From contig JARBTJ010000002.1 of NCBI GenBank assembly GCA_029240245.1, positions 1 to 64,000 on the forward strand: a stretch of 64,000 nt of DNA, written 5' to 3'. Of the stretch, positions 48,182 to 55,951 are shown one piece after another (positions within the stretch are counted from its first letter, which is position 1; the number at the start of each line of letters is the position of its first letter). The translations under genes and the position numbers were made by a program. The stretch comes from Herbinix sp. (lineage in GTDB: Bacteria > Bacillota > Clostridia > Lachnospirales > Lachnospiraceae). The notes below the pieces were generated by a model. It ran no database searches. It worked only from the letters and a program-made list of their open reading frames with translations, and had not been told where the DNA came from.

Positions 48182-48736
48182 TCAGCTTTCTTTTCTATCT
48201 ACGTAAATAGTGTCTTGCTGTGTGTAACAGATAATACAGGGTAATGTATCTGTATTATCTACAATAGTAAATCGAGCCTCCGCTTCATATCTGTGCTTTA
48301 GTGTTTCTAAGTCAATGATGGATTTATACTCTACGAATAACTTGGACTTATAAACATTATTAACGCTCACATATTCACGATAGGTTTTGTCATTGGTTAT
48401 AATTCCATAAAAGGCTGGACCGTTATTAATCTCAAGCATTAAGCACTCTCTAAAGTTTTCATCTTGTCCTTTTGCCAAACTACAAAAAGAGCTTTCACGG
48501 CTAGAATTAAGAGTACAGAGCCTTTTCGAGAACCACGGGTCCGCCACAAGCGTAAATCCAAAATAGATAGGACTCAGAGCAATAAGAGTATCAGCTGTTT
48601 GTCTAACATCTTCTATGGTATCCAATGTTTCTGATACGTACAGACAAGATATTGTATAAACAGGTGGTTTACCTTTCTTTACTTCACCTCTGGGACTTGT
48701 TAACATTTTGCCTACTGACAGTTTGTATTTAAGCAT
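48182..48736 (-). CDS. Hypothetical protein
   Basis: The start is set at MLKYKLSVGKMLTSPRGEVK because GAAGGAG lies 12 bases upstream. The longer frame crosses the leader hairpin. It gives 184 residues with PPVYTISCLYVSETLDTIED and no recognisable motif or membrane segment. It belongs to the set of small genes (48.2-50.2 kb) sharing a leader hairpin. Confidence 0.6.
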   Translation of the reverse strand: MLKYKLSVGKMLTSPRGEVKKGKPPVYTISCLYVSETLDTIEDVRQTADTLIALSPIYFGFTLVADPWFSKRLCTLNSSRESSFCSLAKGQDENFRECLMLEINNGPAFYGIITNDKTYREYVSVNNVYKSKLFVEYKSIIDLETLKHRYEAEARFTIVDNTDTLPCIICYTQQDTIYVDRKES

Positions 48737-48746
48737 ATTTTGAGTT

Positions 48747-48780
48747 TTCTCCTTCTGGCCACCCATTTCGTGGACGGCCG
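48747..48780 (-). promoter_or_regulatory. Leader hairpin before the 184-residue gene
   Basis: GGCCACCCA (48757-48765) and TGGACGGCC (48771-48779) pair around a 5-nt loop, immediately upstream of AGAAGGAG. It is one of a family of four or five such leaders with compensatory stem changes. Confidence 0.65.
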
Positions 48781-48898
48781 CACCTTTGTACACACCTAGT
48801 GGTTACATATAAACAAATCCTACCGGTATAAGCTCACCGTCTAACTTTTTACACACCGTGACAACGAAGTCCTCGGCTTGTGCTGTGATATGCTTGTA

Positions 48899-49117
48899 CT
48901 ACTCTATAAAATTCAATCTATTCATACAGCCAGCATTATACCTCTCACTGCTCGACAGGTAGTCACTCTCATCATAGCGGTCGGCAATACATAAGTCATA
49001 GTCTGTCTTTAGGCATGCTATATCTTCAAAGTCGATAAATCCCTCTTTCACAAGGCTTTTAACGGTGTTCTCAAAGCCCAGTCCATAAATTCTATATAAC
49101 GAATCTACTTTTAACAT
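48899..49117 (-). CDS. Hypothetical 72-residue protein with an open in-frame extension past its TAG stop
   Basis: The ORF runs MLKVDSLYRIYGLGFENTVK to RLNFIE, with AAGGAG upstream. Directly after the TAG (48899-48901) the same frame stays open for about 31 codons (YKHITAQAEDFVVTVCKKLD then GELIPVGFVYM) to TAA at 48803. The extension looks protein-like. This is either a nonsense mutation, stop-codon readthrough, or chance. Confidence 0.6.
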   Translation of the reverse strand: MLKVDSLYRIYGLGFENTVKSLVKEGFIDFEDIACLKTDYDLCIADRYDESDYLSSSERYNAGCMNRLNFIE

Positions 49118-49121
49118 AATA

Positions 49122-49155
49122 TTCTCCTTTACTAGCCGCTGCCCTTTGTCAGCCG
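49122..49155 (-). promoter_or_regulatory. Leader hairpin before the 72-residue gene
   Basis: On the minus strand GCTG-ACAAAGGG-CAGC, then GGCTAGTAAAGGAG and the start codon. The stem is perfect. Confidence 0.65.
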
Positions 49156-49164
49156 TCGCCTTAT

Positions 49165-49524
49165 CTATTCTTGTGTACTATTTACTCTTAATCTGTCTAT
49201 GTAGTCGGCTAGGGATAATTTCTTGACTTCCTCGTATCGCACTAAAACAAAGTCATCATCGGTGTAGCCAAGAAAATCTGGGTTCATCCAGAGGAGGTCG
49301 TTTTGTATATGTTCGACCAAACGACCGTTATATCTAACAGAAAGTTCCTTATACAGAACAGCTACCATATCAGCATCTGTGTAACCTGAAAATTCAGGAC
49401 TCTGCTCAATAAGTGCATCTCGCACATTGTCAACCCATCGACCGTTCCGTGTATGTGCCACAGCCATAACTTCTACTATATCCTTAACATTAACCCCTAA
49501 TAACTTGATTTCTTCATTTTTCAT
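49165..49524 (-). CDS. Hypothetical protein with an internal duplication
   Basis: The start MKNEEIKLLGVNVK at 49524 follows AAAGGAGAG; the longer frame is rejected. The 119 residues contain two similar units: RNGRWVDNVRDALIEQSPEF-SGYTDADMVAVLYKE and YNGRLVEHIQNDLLWMNPDF-LGYTDDDFVLVRYEE. Function unknown. Confidence 0.6.
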   Translation of the reverse strand: MKNEEIKLLGVNVKDIVEVMAVAHTRNGRWVDNVRDALIEQSPEFSGYTDADMVAVLYKELSVRYNGRLVEHIQNDLLWMNPDFLGYTDDDFVLVRYEEVKKLSLADYIDRLRVNSTQE

Positions 49525-49529
49525 AGTCT

Positions 49530-49560
49530 TTCTCTCCTTTGGCCGCTCCATTTGCTGAGC
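49530..49560 (-). promoter_or_regulatory. Leader hairpin before the duplicated-unit gene
   Basis: On the minus strand GCTC-AGCAAATG-GAGC, then GGCCAAAGGAG. The fourth stem base pair differs from the GCTG/CAGC copy but stays paired. Confidence 0.65.
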
Positions 49561-49570
49561 TATCGTCGTA

Positions 49571-49918
49571 TCAAATAAAATTCTTATAAAATCCTCTGAT
49601 TTCTTCCAATTCTCTTTGGATAATATAATGACGGCTTTCTAAATCCCCATCTAAACAAAAATTGATTTTCTCCCAGATTTCTGACTCCATAATATCAAAT
49701 TCATCAGCAGCCTCCGCAACTTCCTCCTCATCAGTTTCGTAATATCTGAAGAACTCTTTCCACCACTCGTATTCATCTTCGCTCATTTCGTGTTCTTCGG
49801 TTTCTTCGTTATAGTGTAATGCACCATTATTACCTAACATATCCCGTGTATATTCAATTCCATTTTTCATTAAGCATAAATCTACTAAATCGTGAGACTC
49901 TCTAACTCTTATCAACAT
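49571..49918 (-). CDS. Hypothetical acidic protein
   Basis: The start MLIRVRESHDLVDLC at 49918 follows AAAAGGAG. The 115 residues are strongly acidic (NEETEEHEMSEDEYEWWKEF; ETDEEEVAEAADEFDIMESE). Acidic, small and element-borne, it could be a DNA-mimic type protein, but that is speculation. Confidence 0.6.
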   Translation of the reverse strand: MLIRVRESHDLVDLCLMKNGIEYTRDMLGNNGALHYNEETEEHEMSEDEYEWWKEFFRYYETDEEEVAEAADEFDIMESEIWEKINFCLDGDLESRHYIIQRELEEIRGFYKNFI

Positions 49919-49923
49919 AGTGT

Positions 49924-49955
49924 TTTCTCCTTTTGGCCGCCGTCCTTTGTCAGCT
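49924..49955 (-). promoter_or_regulatory. Leader hairpin before the acidic protein gene
   Basis: On the minus strand GCTG-ACAAAGGA-CGGC (one G-U pair), then GGCCAAAAGGAG. The loop matches the 49122 copy. Confidence 0.6.
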
Positions 49956-49976
49956 GTCACCTTTCAAATAAAATCC

Positions 49977-50195
49977 TTAGAAACTAGCTTTTCTGCTGAA
50001 CAGACTACCGAAAAAGGTATTGTGTGTATATTCATCTAAGCTCTTATAGCCGTACTCGTTCATCTCGTAATAAGCTCTACTTGCATCAAAGCGCCCGTCC
50101 TCTTGTAGGCGATTGTAAACATATCGGTTGACTACAGATTTGATGGATGTTACAATAGAGTCAACAATTTTTTGAAAAAAGTCAGGGTTTGTCAT
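49977..50195 (-). CDS. Hypothetical 72-residue protein
   Basis: The ORF begins MTNPDFFQKIVDSIVTSIKS and has AAGGAGG upstream. It lacks the GGCC-type leader of its downstream neighbours. No family recognised. Confidence 0.6.
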   Translation of the reverse strand: MTNPDFFQKIVDSIVTSIKSVVNRYVYNRLQEDGRFDASRAYYEMNEYGYKSLDEYTHNTFFGSLFSRKASF

Positions 50196-50296
50196 AATAA
50201 TTTCCTCCTTGCTGGGATGTGATTTTGGGTGACAATGCTTCGAGATGATGTGCTACGCCAATAGCATACCGTCTCTTTTTTTGTTGTCTTAAATGT

Positions 50297-50497
50297 TTAC
50301 TGCTTAATATCATTCGGTGCTTGTACTACATCAGAGCCAATAAAAGCGTCTAAGTCTGAGCGTTTAATACGGCGATGACCACCGGGTGTAGTTACGTACA
50401 GCAACTTTTTGTTATTGCAATAGTATCTAATACACTGTGGGGTCACGTGGAGCTGTTCGGCTACCTCTTGTGGTGTAAGATATTTTTCCTTTTCCAT
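50297..50497 (-). CDS. Excisionase-like HTH protein
   Basis: The 66 residues form a complete excisionase/MerR-type DNA-binding domain: LTPQEVAEQLHVTPQCIRYY followed by GGHRRIKRSDLDAFI. It is first in the minus-strand set running towards 48 kb, downstream of a 17-bp-spaced promoter. It is a good candidate for a recombination directionality factor or regulator. Confidence 0.8.
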   Translation of the reverse strand: MEKEKYLTPQEVAEQLHVTPQCIRYYCNNKKLLYVTTPGGHRRIKRSDLDAFIGSDVVQAPNDIKQ

Positions 50498-50554
50498 TTT
50501 GTGTTATCCTCCTTTTTTATAGATTTTTAAATTGTGTTTGCTTTTGCTGTTTTT

Positions 50555-50583
50555 ATAGTATCATAACTTTAATTATCTTACAA
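50555..50583 (-). promoter_or_regulatory. Promoter of the 50.5-48.2 kb gene set
   Basis: Minus strand TTGTAA (50578-50583), a 17-bp spacer and TACTAT (50555-50560), about 58 bp from the HTH gene start. Confidence 0.6.
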
Positions 50584-50845
50584 TATACTCTAATGGAGCA
50601 CCATTTTTTTAATTGTGTCACCATTTAGCATCATTGTACACTATTTGTCACTATTTATCATTATTTCTACCAGTATATTACATATGTAAATAATATCTAA
50701 ATTTGTCGTTAATGCCGATTGTATCGGAGCTAATGAATTATTTTCAGATAAATTATAAAATTTTTATAAACATATTGACTTATTTTTATGGAGTGAGTCG
50801 GAAATACCTGTGTCACGGATAAAGCTCGACAAAAGGCATAAAAAT

Positions 50846-50875
50846 AGCATCTCGCTATATAACTACTGAGATGCT
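50846..50875. terminator. Hairpin between the HTH and cytosine methyltransferase promoters
   Basis: AGCATCTC (50846-50853) pairs with GAGATGCT (50868-50875). A similar stem occurs at 53307-53336. It lies in the divergent 490-bp gap and no gene ends here, so its role is unclear. Confidence 0.55.
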
Positions 50876-50905
50876 CTATTAGTCCAATATCATATTATGT
50901 TCGTG

Positions 50906-50934
50906 TTGATTTTGGGCTGTATTTATGTTATCAT
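50906..50934 (+). promoter_or_regulatory. Promoter of the cytosine methyltransferase gene
   Basis: TTGATT (50906-50911), a 17-bp spacer and TATCAT (50929-50934). The predicted start near 50941 places the GC-rich palindrome in the early transcribed region. Confidence 0.65.
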
Positions 50935-50950
50935 TGCTTTGTTTTAATAA

Positions 50951-50962
50951 GCGGCGCGCCGC
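50951..50962. promoter_or_regulatory. Perfect 12-bp GC palindrome GCGGCGCGCCGC
   Basis: This self-complementary all-GC 12-mer stands out in AT-rich sequence about ten bases after the methyltransferase transcription start and 26 bp before its ATG. It is a candidate methylation-sensitive operator or the recognition site itself. Confidence 0.6.
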
Positions 50963-50988
50963 AAATAATTTAATAGGAGTTTATACAT

Positions 50989-51948
50989 ATGAGTCTAAAA
51001 TGTGCTTCATTCTTTGCTGGTGTCGGTGGAATTGATAAAGGTTTTTCAAAAGCGGGCTTTGAAACAATATATGCTAATGAATTTGATAAGAACGCTAGTC
51101 TTACATACAAAGCAAACTTCCCGAATGTGCATATGGATGTCTGTGATATACGTGATTTAGATGAACATAAAGACATTCCAGCCTTCGATATAATGCTTGC
51201 AGGATTCCCCTGCCAAGCCTTCTCCGTAGCTGGATACAGACAAGGTTTTGATGATGAAAAGGGCAGAGGTAACTTATTCTTTGAATTAGTAAGAATTATT
51301 AAGGCAAAGAAACCTAAGATTGTCTTCCTAGAAAATGTTAAAAACTTGGTTGCACACGATGACGGAAAAACATTTACAGTAATCAGTAACGCATTAGAGG
51401 ATTTAGGTTACCACGTTAAACCGATGGTTCTCAACGCAAGTAGTTACGGAAATACCCCGCAAACAAGGGAAAGAATATACATTGTCTGCTTTAAGAGTGT
51501 TACTCAGTACAGAAAGTTTGATTTTCCTAAGCCAATAAAACTTGAAAAGAACTTGAAAAATGTAATAGACTTTGATACGCAACAGGATAAACGTTACTAT
51601 TACACTGAGGATTGTGCATTTTATAATCAACTAAGAGAAAATATCAATCGTTCAGATACTTGTTATCAGTGGCGTAGGGTCTACGTGCGTGAAAACAAAA
51701 GTAATCTATGTCCAACATTAACCGCTAATATGGGAACCGGTGGACATAACGTACCTCTTATTTTGACTCATGATAACAAGATAAGAAAGCTTACTCCAAG
51801 AGAATGTTTTAATCTTCAGGGATTCCCTTATGATTTTATTTTACCCGATACTTTAAGTAATGGTGCATTATATAAGCAAGCTGGTAATTCAGTAGCTGTA
51901 TCGGTCATCGAAAGAATTGCTAACGAAATAAAAAAGGCCGTCGAATAA
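50989..51948 (+). CDS. DNA (cytosine-5) methyltransferase
   Basis: This is a 319-residue C5-methylase. Motif I is FFAGVGGIDKGF, the catalytic Cys is in GFPCQAFSVAG (motif IV), ENVKNL is motif VI, and QTRERIYIVC is motif VIII. The C-terminal motifs LTPRECFNLQGFP and QAGNSVAVSV (IX-X) close the fold. AGGAG precedes the ATG. The convergent gene downstream is a probable restriction nuclease, making a type II R-M system. Confidence 0.95.
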   Translation: MSLKCASFFAGVGGIDKGFSKAGFETIYANEFDKNASLTYKANFPNVHMDVCDIRDLDEHKDIPAFDIMLAGFPCQAFSVAGYRQGFDDEKGRGNLFFELVRIIKAKKPKIVFLENVKNLVAHDDGKTFTVISNALEDLGYHVKPMVLNASSYGNTPQTRERIYIVCFKSVTQYRKFDFPKPIKLEKNLKNVIDFDTQQDKRYYYTEDCAFYNQLRENINRSDTCYQWRRVYVRENKSNLCPTLTANMGTGGHNVPLILTHDNKIRKLTPRECFNLQGFPYDFILPDTLSNGALYKQAGNSVAVSVIERIANEIKKAVE

Positions 51949-51960
51949 AACATTATAACC

Positions 51961-52006
51961 AAAAGCACCTAATTGTTAGTTGAATGTCTAACAACTAGGT
52001 GCTTTT
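51961..52006. terminator. Bidirectional terminator between methyltransferase and nuclease genes
   Basis: The stem AAAAGCACCT(AA)TTGTTAG (51961-51979) pairs with CTAACAA(CT)AGGTGCTTTT (51988-52006). A-rich and T-rich ends let it work in both directions for the convergent genes. Confidence 0.85.
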
Positions 52007-52007
52007 A

Positions 52008-53174
52008 CTAATCTATTATATCCTCAGCATCAGTATTATTATAAAAGCGCTCATATGTTCCAATTTCAGAAAAATCTATTGTATATTGTAAGTCACCTAT
52101 CTTAGTGAATACAACACTATCAATTCCAAACACTTCTAGCATTGAATATGTAATTAGCGTACCCTCTCTTAATTCAAAAACATTACGCAATAACCATTCA
52201 CCTAATATCCTGTTCGGATTACTCATAATCGCTTTACCGTCAGCTTGGCAGACTTTTGCTGGAATTGTTGTACCATCAGGTAAAGTAAGGTTAAAGACTG
52301 TATCTCTTGGTGGAAAGAAACCTACGGTATTCGCCCTGTCCTCAGCAGGATAAGGGATATAGATTTCATTAGGATTTCTTTCTCTACCATTAGCGTTCCA
52401 TTGATTTAACCCGCTTCGTTCTGCAACAAATTTAGTTCCATCATGCCGGGTTGAATATAATCTTAAACAAATTCTATTTTCAGTTTCTATCCTATGTATG
52501 GTTTCTATAGGTTCAATTACCTGTGTAACTGCTTGTGATTCTGCCATACCCATTAAATGGCTATATGGGTCGGTCATTATCTCAACTTCAAACTCATCCA
52601 GCACCTGCATATCTTCAAATAACATATACAAAGTATTCTTTGAATTGCTAAAGTGATATGTGTGCCGACCATCAGAGAAGTATGTATTGTTTACATTACC
52701 TCTCCCATCAATAACGGAGATATTATCTAAGTCTATACTATCAAAAGCGTGTTCAATAATCCTCATTGCTCCCGGAACTCTTTTTACAATATGGTATATC
52801 ATTTCGTCTATGCCATACATATTTTTAGTTATACGAACACGCTCGTTTCTATATTCCGATATTGTTCTAGCAAGTTCATACCCGGTTAAATCTTGATATG
52901 TTTCTCTTAGCTGTCCGAACTCAGCCACCTTTTGGTCATCGTTACCTACCCAAGTTTTAAGACCTATTCCAATTCGGTCCTTTTTTGCATCAGCTGAGCA
53001 GTCAAAGCGTGCTAAATTATCTGCAATGAAGTATTTACAAAAAATATTTTCATGAGCTCTATAATGTAAGTATGGACTAGCGCTTTCTGAAAATAATTCT
53101 GATAAGCTTCCAACTATTGATAACATTCTCTTATATTGCTCTTGCTGTACAGCTGGTTGGTTCTCATAAAACAT
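52008..53174 (-). CDS. Probable type II restriction endonuclease
   Basis: The start ATG at 53174 (MFYENQPAVQQEQYKRM) has GGGGT upstream, giving 388 residues. The N terminus (SPYLHYRAHENIFCKYFIAD, GIGLKT) and the C-terminal segment (NQWNANGRERNPNEIYIPYP...LPDGTTIPAKVCQ) match my memory of nucleases paired with C5-methylases, with a B3-like target-recognition domain as in the NgoFVII group. Assignment rests on this resemblance and on convergence with the methyltransferase. The specificity is unknown. Confidence 0.7.
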   Translation of the reverse strand: MFYENQPAVQQEQYKRMLSIVGSLSELFSESASPYLHYRAHENIFCKYFIADNLARFDCSADAKKDRIGIGLKTWVGNDDQKVAEFGQLRETYQDLTGYELARTISEYRNERVRITKNMYGIDEMIYHIVKRVPGAMRIIEHAFDSIDLDNISVIDGRGNVNNTYFSDGRHTYHFSNSKNTLYMLFEDMQVLDEFEVEIMTDPYSHLMGMAESQAVTQVIEPIETIHRIETENRICLRLYSTRHDGTKFVAERSGLNQWNANGRERNPNEIYIPYPAEDRANTVGFFPPRDTVFNLTLPDGTTIPAKVCQADGKAIMSNPNRILGEWLLRNVFELREGTLITYSMLEVFGIDSVVFTKIGDLQYTIDFSEIGTYERFYNNTDAEDIID

Positions 53175-53306
53175 AGTAACATTACCCCGCAAATATTATT
53201 TTGATACATCTATCGTGTAATACAGATATGTATATTACCATTATATTACTTTGTTTGGAAAACCTCAATAAGTATCGTCGGCCCAGCTCGAATAAAACAT
53301 TAAAAA

Positions 53307-53336
53307 AGCATCTCATAAATAAACTAATGAGATGCT
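53307..53336. terminator. Terminator hairpin downstream of the 122-residue gene
   Basis: AGCATCTCAT (53307-53316) and ATGAGATGCT (53327-53336) pair perfectly, with flanking A-run and CTTT. It would end minus-strand transcripts from the 53.4-54.1 kb genes. Confidence 0.75.
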
Positions 53337-53432
53337 CTTTAAAATAAAATAATCTTATAAACGTAATTTACAGGGTTTACTCAAATAAAACTACCAACAC
53401 GTATTGATATTTTGGGTATGTTCATCACAATT

Positions 53433-53801
53433 TTATTGACATATAGTTCTGAACTTTTCTAATAAGGCTTCTATAGTCTTTTCTCCATTTTCATAACTTA
53501 ATTCGTAACTGCCGTTAACCATTTCAATAACATTACTTTCCGCTGATAATAGTTTATCAAAATCAAATTGAAAATGATACCTAGCATCGCTGAGAAAATC
53601 TTCGATTTCTCTTTTCTTAGTCTCGTTTGCATTTGCGTATATATACATACACGTGGCAACCACAGCAGTATGAGGATTTCGTCTTATAAAATCAGCATCT
53701 GCCATACCGCAAGCTCCTCCTCTATCACAATGAAAAACTTTGCACATTATGTACTCAAAAGGATGCGCATAAGCCTGTGGATTAATAATTCTATTTTCCA
53801 T
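53433..53801 (-). CDS. Hypothetical protein
   Basis: This 122-residue protein contains several cysteines and an N-terminal region CKVFHCDRGGACGMADADFI. AAGGAGG precedes the ATG, and 14 bp separate it from the Mrr_N-like gene. It probably belongs to the restriction/defence cluster. No motif recognised. Confidence 0.55.
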   Translation of the reverse strand: MENRIINPQAYAHPFEYIMCKVFHCDRGGACGMADADFIRRNPHTAVVATCMYIYANANETKKREIEDFLSDARYHFQFDFDKLLSAESNVIEMVNGSYELSYENGEKTIEALLEKFRTICQ

Positions 53802-53815
53802 AAAGACCTCCTTTT

Positions 53816-54130
53816 TTAGTTTAAAGCTTCTTTATGCTCTGCTTTAACAGCCTGCATTAGTAATTCATCATCCATATCCAGAAAGGTTTTATCCAATTCC
53901 CATACTCCTCTTTTATCTACAGGTTTAAGTATTTCTAATGCTCTTAGTCTACTTCCTGCCCATCCTAGTTCCTTTTTAGCTTTATCAAAAGCACTTTCAG
54001 GTAAATCCAGGTCAATCATAAGTTGATAGAGCACTTTATGCTTTTCGGCTTTACCTCCAAACTTTTTTAGAGCCACAGCTACATAAGGTAATAATGTTTG
54101 ATAACAAGGTGCTATCTTTTTCTTCTTCAT
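53816..54130 (-). CDS. Small protein resembling the Mrr N-terminal winged-helix domain
   Basis: The start at 54130 (MKKKKIAPCYQTLLPYVAVA) follows GAGGAAATGATT. The 104 residues (LPYVAVALKKFGGKAEKHKV...AKKELGWAGSRLRALEILKP) resemble the DNA-binding winged helix found in front of Mrr-type restriction nucleases. There is no nuclease domain. It may regulate or assist the neighbouring R-M genes. Confidence 0.6.
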   Translation of the reverse strand: MKKKKIAPCYQTLLPYVAVALKKFGGKAEKHKVLYQLMIDLDLPESAFDKAKKELGWAGSRLRALEILKPVDKRGVWELDKTFLDMDDELLMQAVKAEHKEALN

Positions 54131-54373
54131 AATCATTTCCTCATTTCGTATTTTTATTACATTATATACCATCATACGCTATCTATCAATGTTTAACTGT
54201 AAATATACTCCATATTATAATCGTATTTGCCTTCTAATGAGTTACGAAGCCCATCATAGACGATAAACTCTAAAACTGAGACTTGACAAATATTGCTTAA
54301 CCGCTTACTGTAGTGCTACAGTTTTGTGCCCCAATAAGTCGTACGAGGAGGTGTTGCCGTTATAGCAAGAAAA

Positions 54374-54544
54374 ATGGGGCGTCCGACCGATGCACCCAAG
54401 AAGAACGAATTGAAGTTCCGCTCAGACGACCGGACAACTAAGATGCTTAGAGAGTGCAGCGAACGACTTGGTGTACCACAGGCAGAGGTCTTGCGTATGG
54501 GAGTTCACAGAATCCATGCAGACCTACAAAAAGAAGACAAATAA
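54374..54544 (+). CDS. Ribbon-helix-helix DNA-binding protein
   Basis: The frame gives MGRPTDAPKKNELKFRSDDR and CSERLGVPQAEVLRMGVHRI, the common 'MGRPTDAPK..' ribbon-helix-helix family of Clostridia. The first ATG gives 56 residues. GAGGAGG (54345-54351) lies 22 bases upstream of it, and the frame stays open to there but offers only GTT/ATA near the optimal distance. The true start is therefore uncertain. No ORF-sized gap remains elsewhere between 54181 and 54696. Confidence 0.7.
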   Translation: MGRPTDAPKKNELKFRSDDRTTKMLRECSERLGVPQAEVLRMGVHRIHADLQKEDK

Positions 54545-54696
54545 AAAGGATGTAGCTACCTCCGGCAAGAGTAGAAGCCACATCCACAAGGAACAGTCAC
54601 TCATTGAAGCAACCGGCCCACATATGATATTGTAGCATACTGTCGGCACAAGCTCAATGGTGGATAACACACACATTGAAAAGGAGAAATGATAGT

Positions 54697-55719
54697 ATGA
54701 GTAGGAAAACAAATGAATTTAAGGTTTTAGCAACAGCTACGGAGCTTATAAGTAAGCATATGAATTTAAAGTCATTTGAGCAAAAAGGTACAGCAGAGAG
54801 TGCACAGGCACTTATTAATGCTTATAAGACAGCCGAAACATCCTTAATAGCAACTATTCAACAGGAAATACAGCAGATAAAAACGATTGATAGCCTGACC
54901 CGTTTTTTCCGGGAATCATGCTATAGTCTTAGTGCTGTATCGCTTCGATATGATTTGCTTCAAAAGATGCTTATAGGAAAATCTAGAACCGGTGCAGAAG
55001 CTCTTAGGGAAGCGATTGAGGACGGCGTAGAAGAAGATAAATTCCCAGAATGGGGTGTATGCTGTGGAGATAGTAAGGGATTGAGCTTGAGCAATGAGGC
55101 CTTTGATTTAGGTGCAGTAGGAGCCTGTGAAACCGATAAGAGGTCACTTGTGACAATGATTTTACTGGATTATGTGGTGAATATGGGCTATACCGGGCTT
55201 AAAGTAGCCAGTGTGATGGCAGACTTAGCGTTTAGTTGTTGTCGGATGCTGATTGATGGTGCTACTAAGGATAGGTCAGTTATCGGCTACTATGAGGAAT
55301 ATGAATATATAATTGAAGGTGCTAATAAAACCTTTATCGAATTGTTTGCAACCAAGCTTAATGAGCTTCTGGCACATAAAGAATCAATAAAGGCACTAGA
55401 AATGAAGCAGTATTTGCAGGACCAGGTGATTATGGCTTGGACGGGAAGTAGCATTACTAAGCCGATGGAGGTTTATACTGAGATTGAAAGGTTTATAGCT
55501 ACGAATAAAACCACTAAGGAAGTATCCACCGAAGTTGTTAGTGATTTGAGTCACAGCAGGGATTTTTCAGTAAGTAGGCGATATGGTAGTAATGGTGTGA
55601 CATATGAGCTTAATCGTGAAGGTTTAAAATGCTTTGTGGAGCTGCTTAATGCACTTGGACTTAGCGAGTTGCAAGAGGTGGCTATGATATCTAATAAGAT
55701 TAGAGAAGCGATTGTATAA
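54697..55719 (+). CDS. Hypothetical 340-residue protein
   Basis: The start MSRKTNEFKVLATATELISK follows AAAGGAG. The protein is mostly helical, with ETSLIATIQQEIQQIKTIDS near the N terminus and no signal peptide or obvious motif. It is followed by a terminator. Possibly in the same transcript as the ribbon-helix-helix gene. No function inferred. Confidence 0.6.
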   Translation: MSRKTNEFKVLATATELISKHMNLKSFEQKGTAESAQALINAYKTAETSLIATIQQEIQQIKTIDSLTRFFRESCYSLSAVSLRYDLLQKMLIGKSRTGAEALREAIEDGVEEDKFPEWGVCCGDSKGLSLSNEAFDLGAVGACETDKRSLVTMILLDYVVNMGYTGLKVASVMADLAFSCCRMLIDGATKDRSVIGYYEEYEYIIEGANKTFIELFATKLNELLAHKESIKALEMKQYLQDQVIMAWTGSSITKPMEVYTEIERFIATNKTTKEVSTEVVSDLSHSRDFSVSRRYGSNGVTYELNREGLKCFVELLNALGLSELQEVAMISNKIREAIV

Positions 55720-55730
55720 ATGAGATATAT

Positions 55731-55768
55731 ACCCCGATAAAAGCATTTCTATGTCGGGGTTTTCTTTT
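55731..55768 (+). terminator. Terminator after the 340-residue gene
   Basis: ACCCCGA (55731-55737) pairs with TCGGGGT (55754-55760), followed by TTTCTTTT. Confidence 0.7.
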
Positions 55769-55879
55769 AAAAATGACTGGCCATAAAAGTATCATTTCAA
55801 GGTGGTCTATAAAAGTATACAAAGATAGGATATCAAAAACTTACTGCAAATACGGGCATAAAAGCTCACATGGCACTTT

Positions 55880-55893
55880 GTAGACCAGTCTAC
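55880..55893. promoter_or_regulatory. Palindrome upstream of the resolvase, possible res subsite
   Basis: GTAGACCAGTCTAC is a 14-bp inverted repeat 60 bp upstream of the small serine recombinase. Resolvases often act at sites next to their own gene. Confidence 0.45.
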
Positions 55894-55951
55894 GATAAGT
55901 GATTACATTGATAGGCTGATTATACCAAATAAAGAAAGGACCGAGATTACT

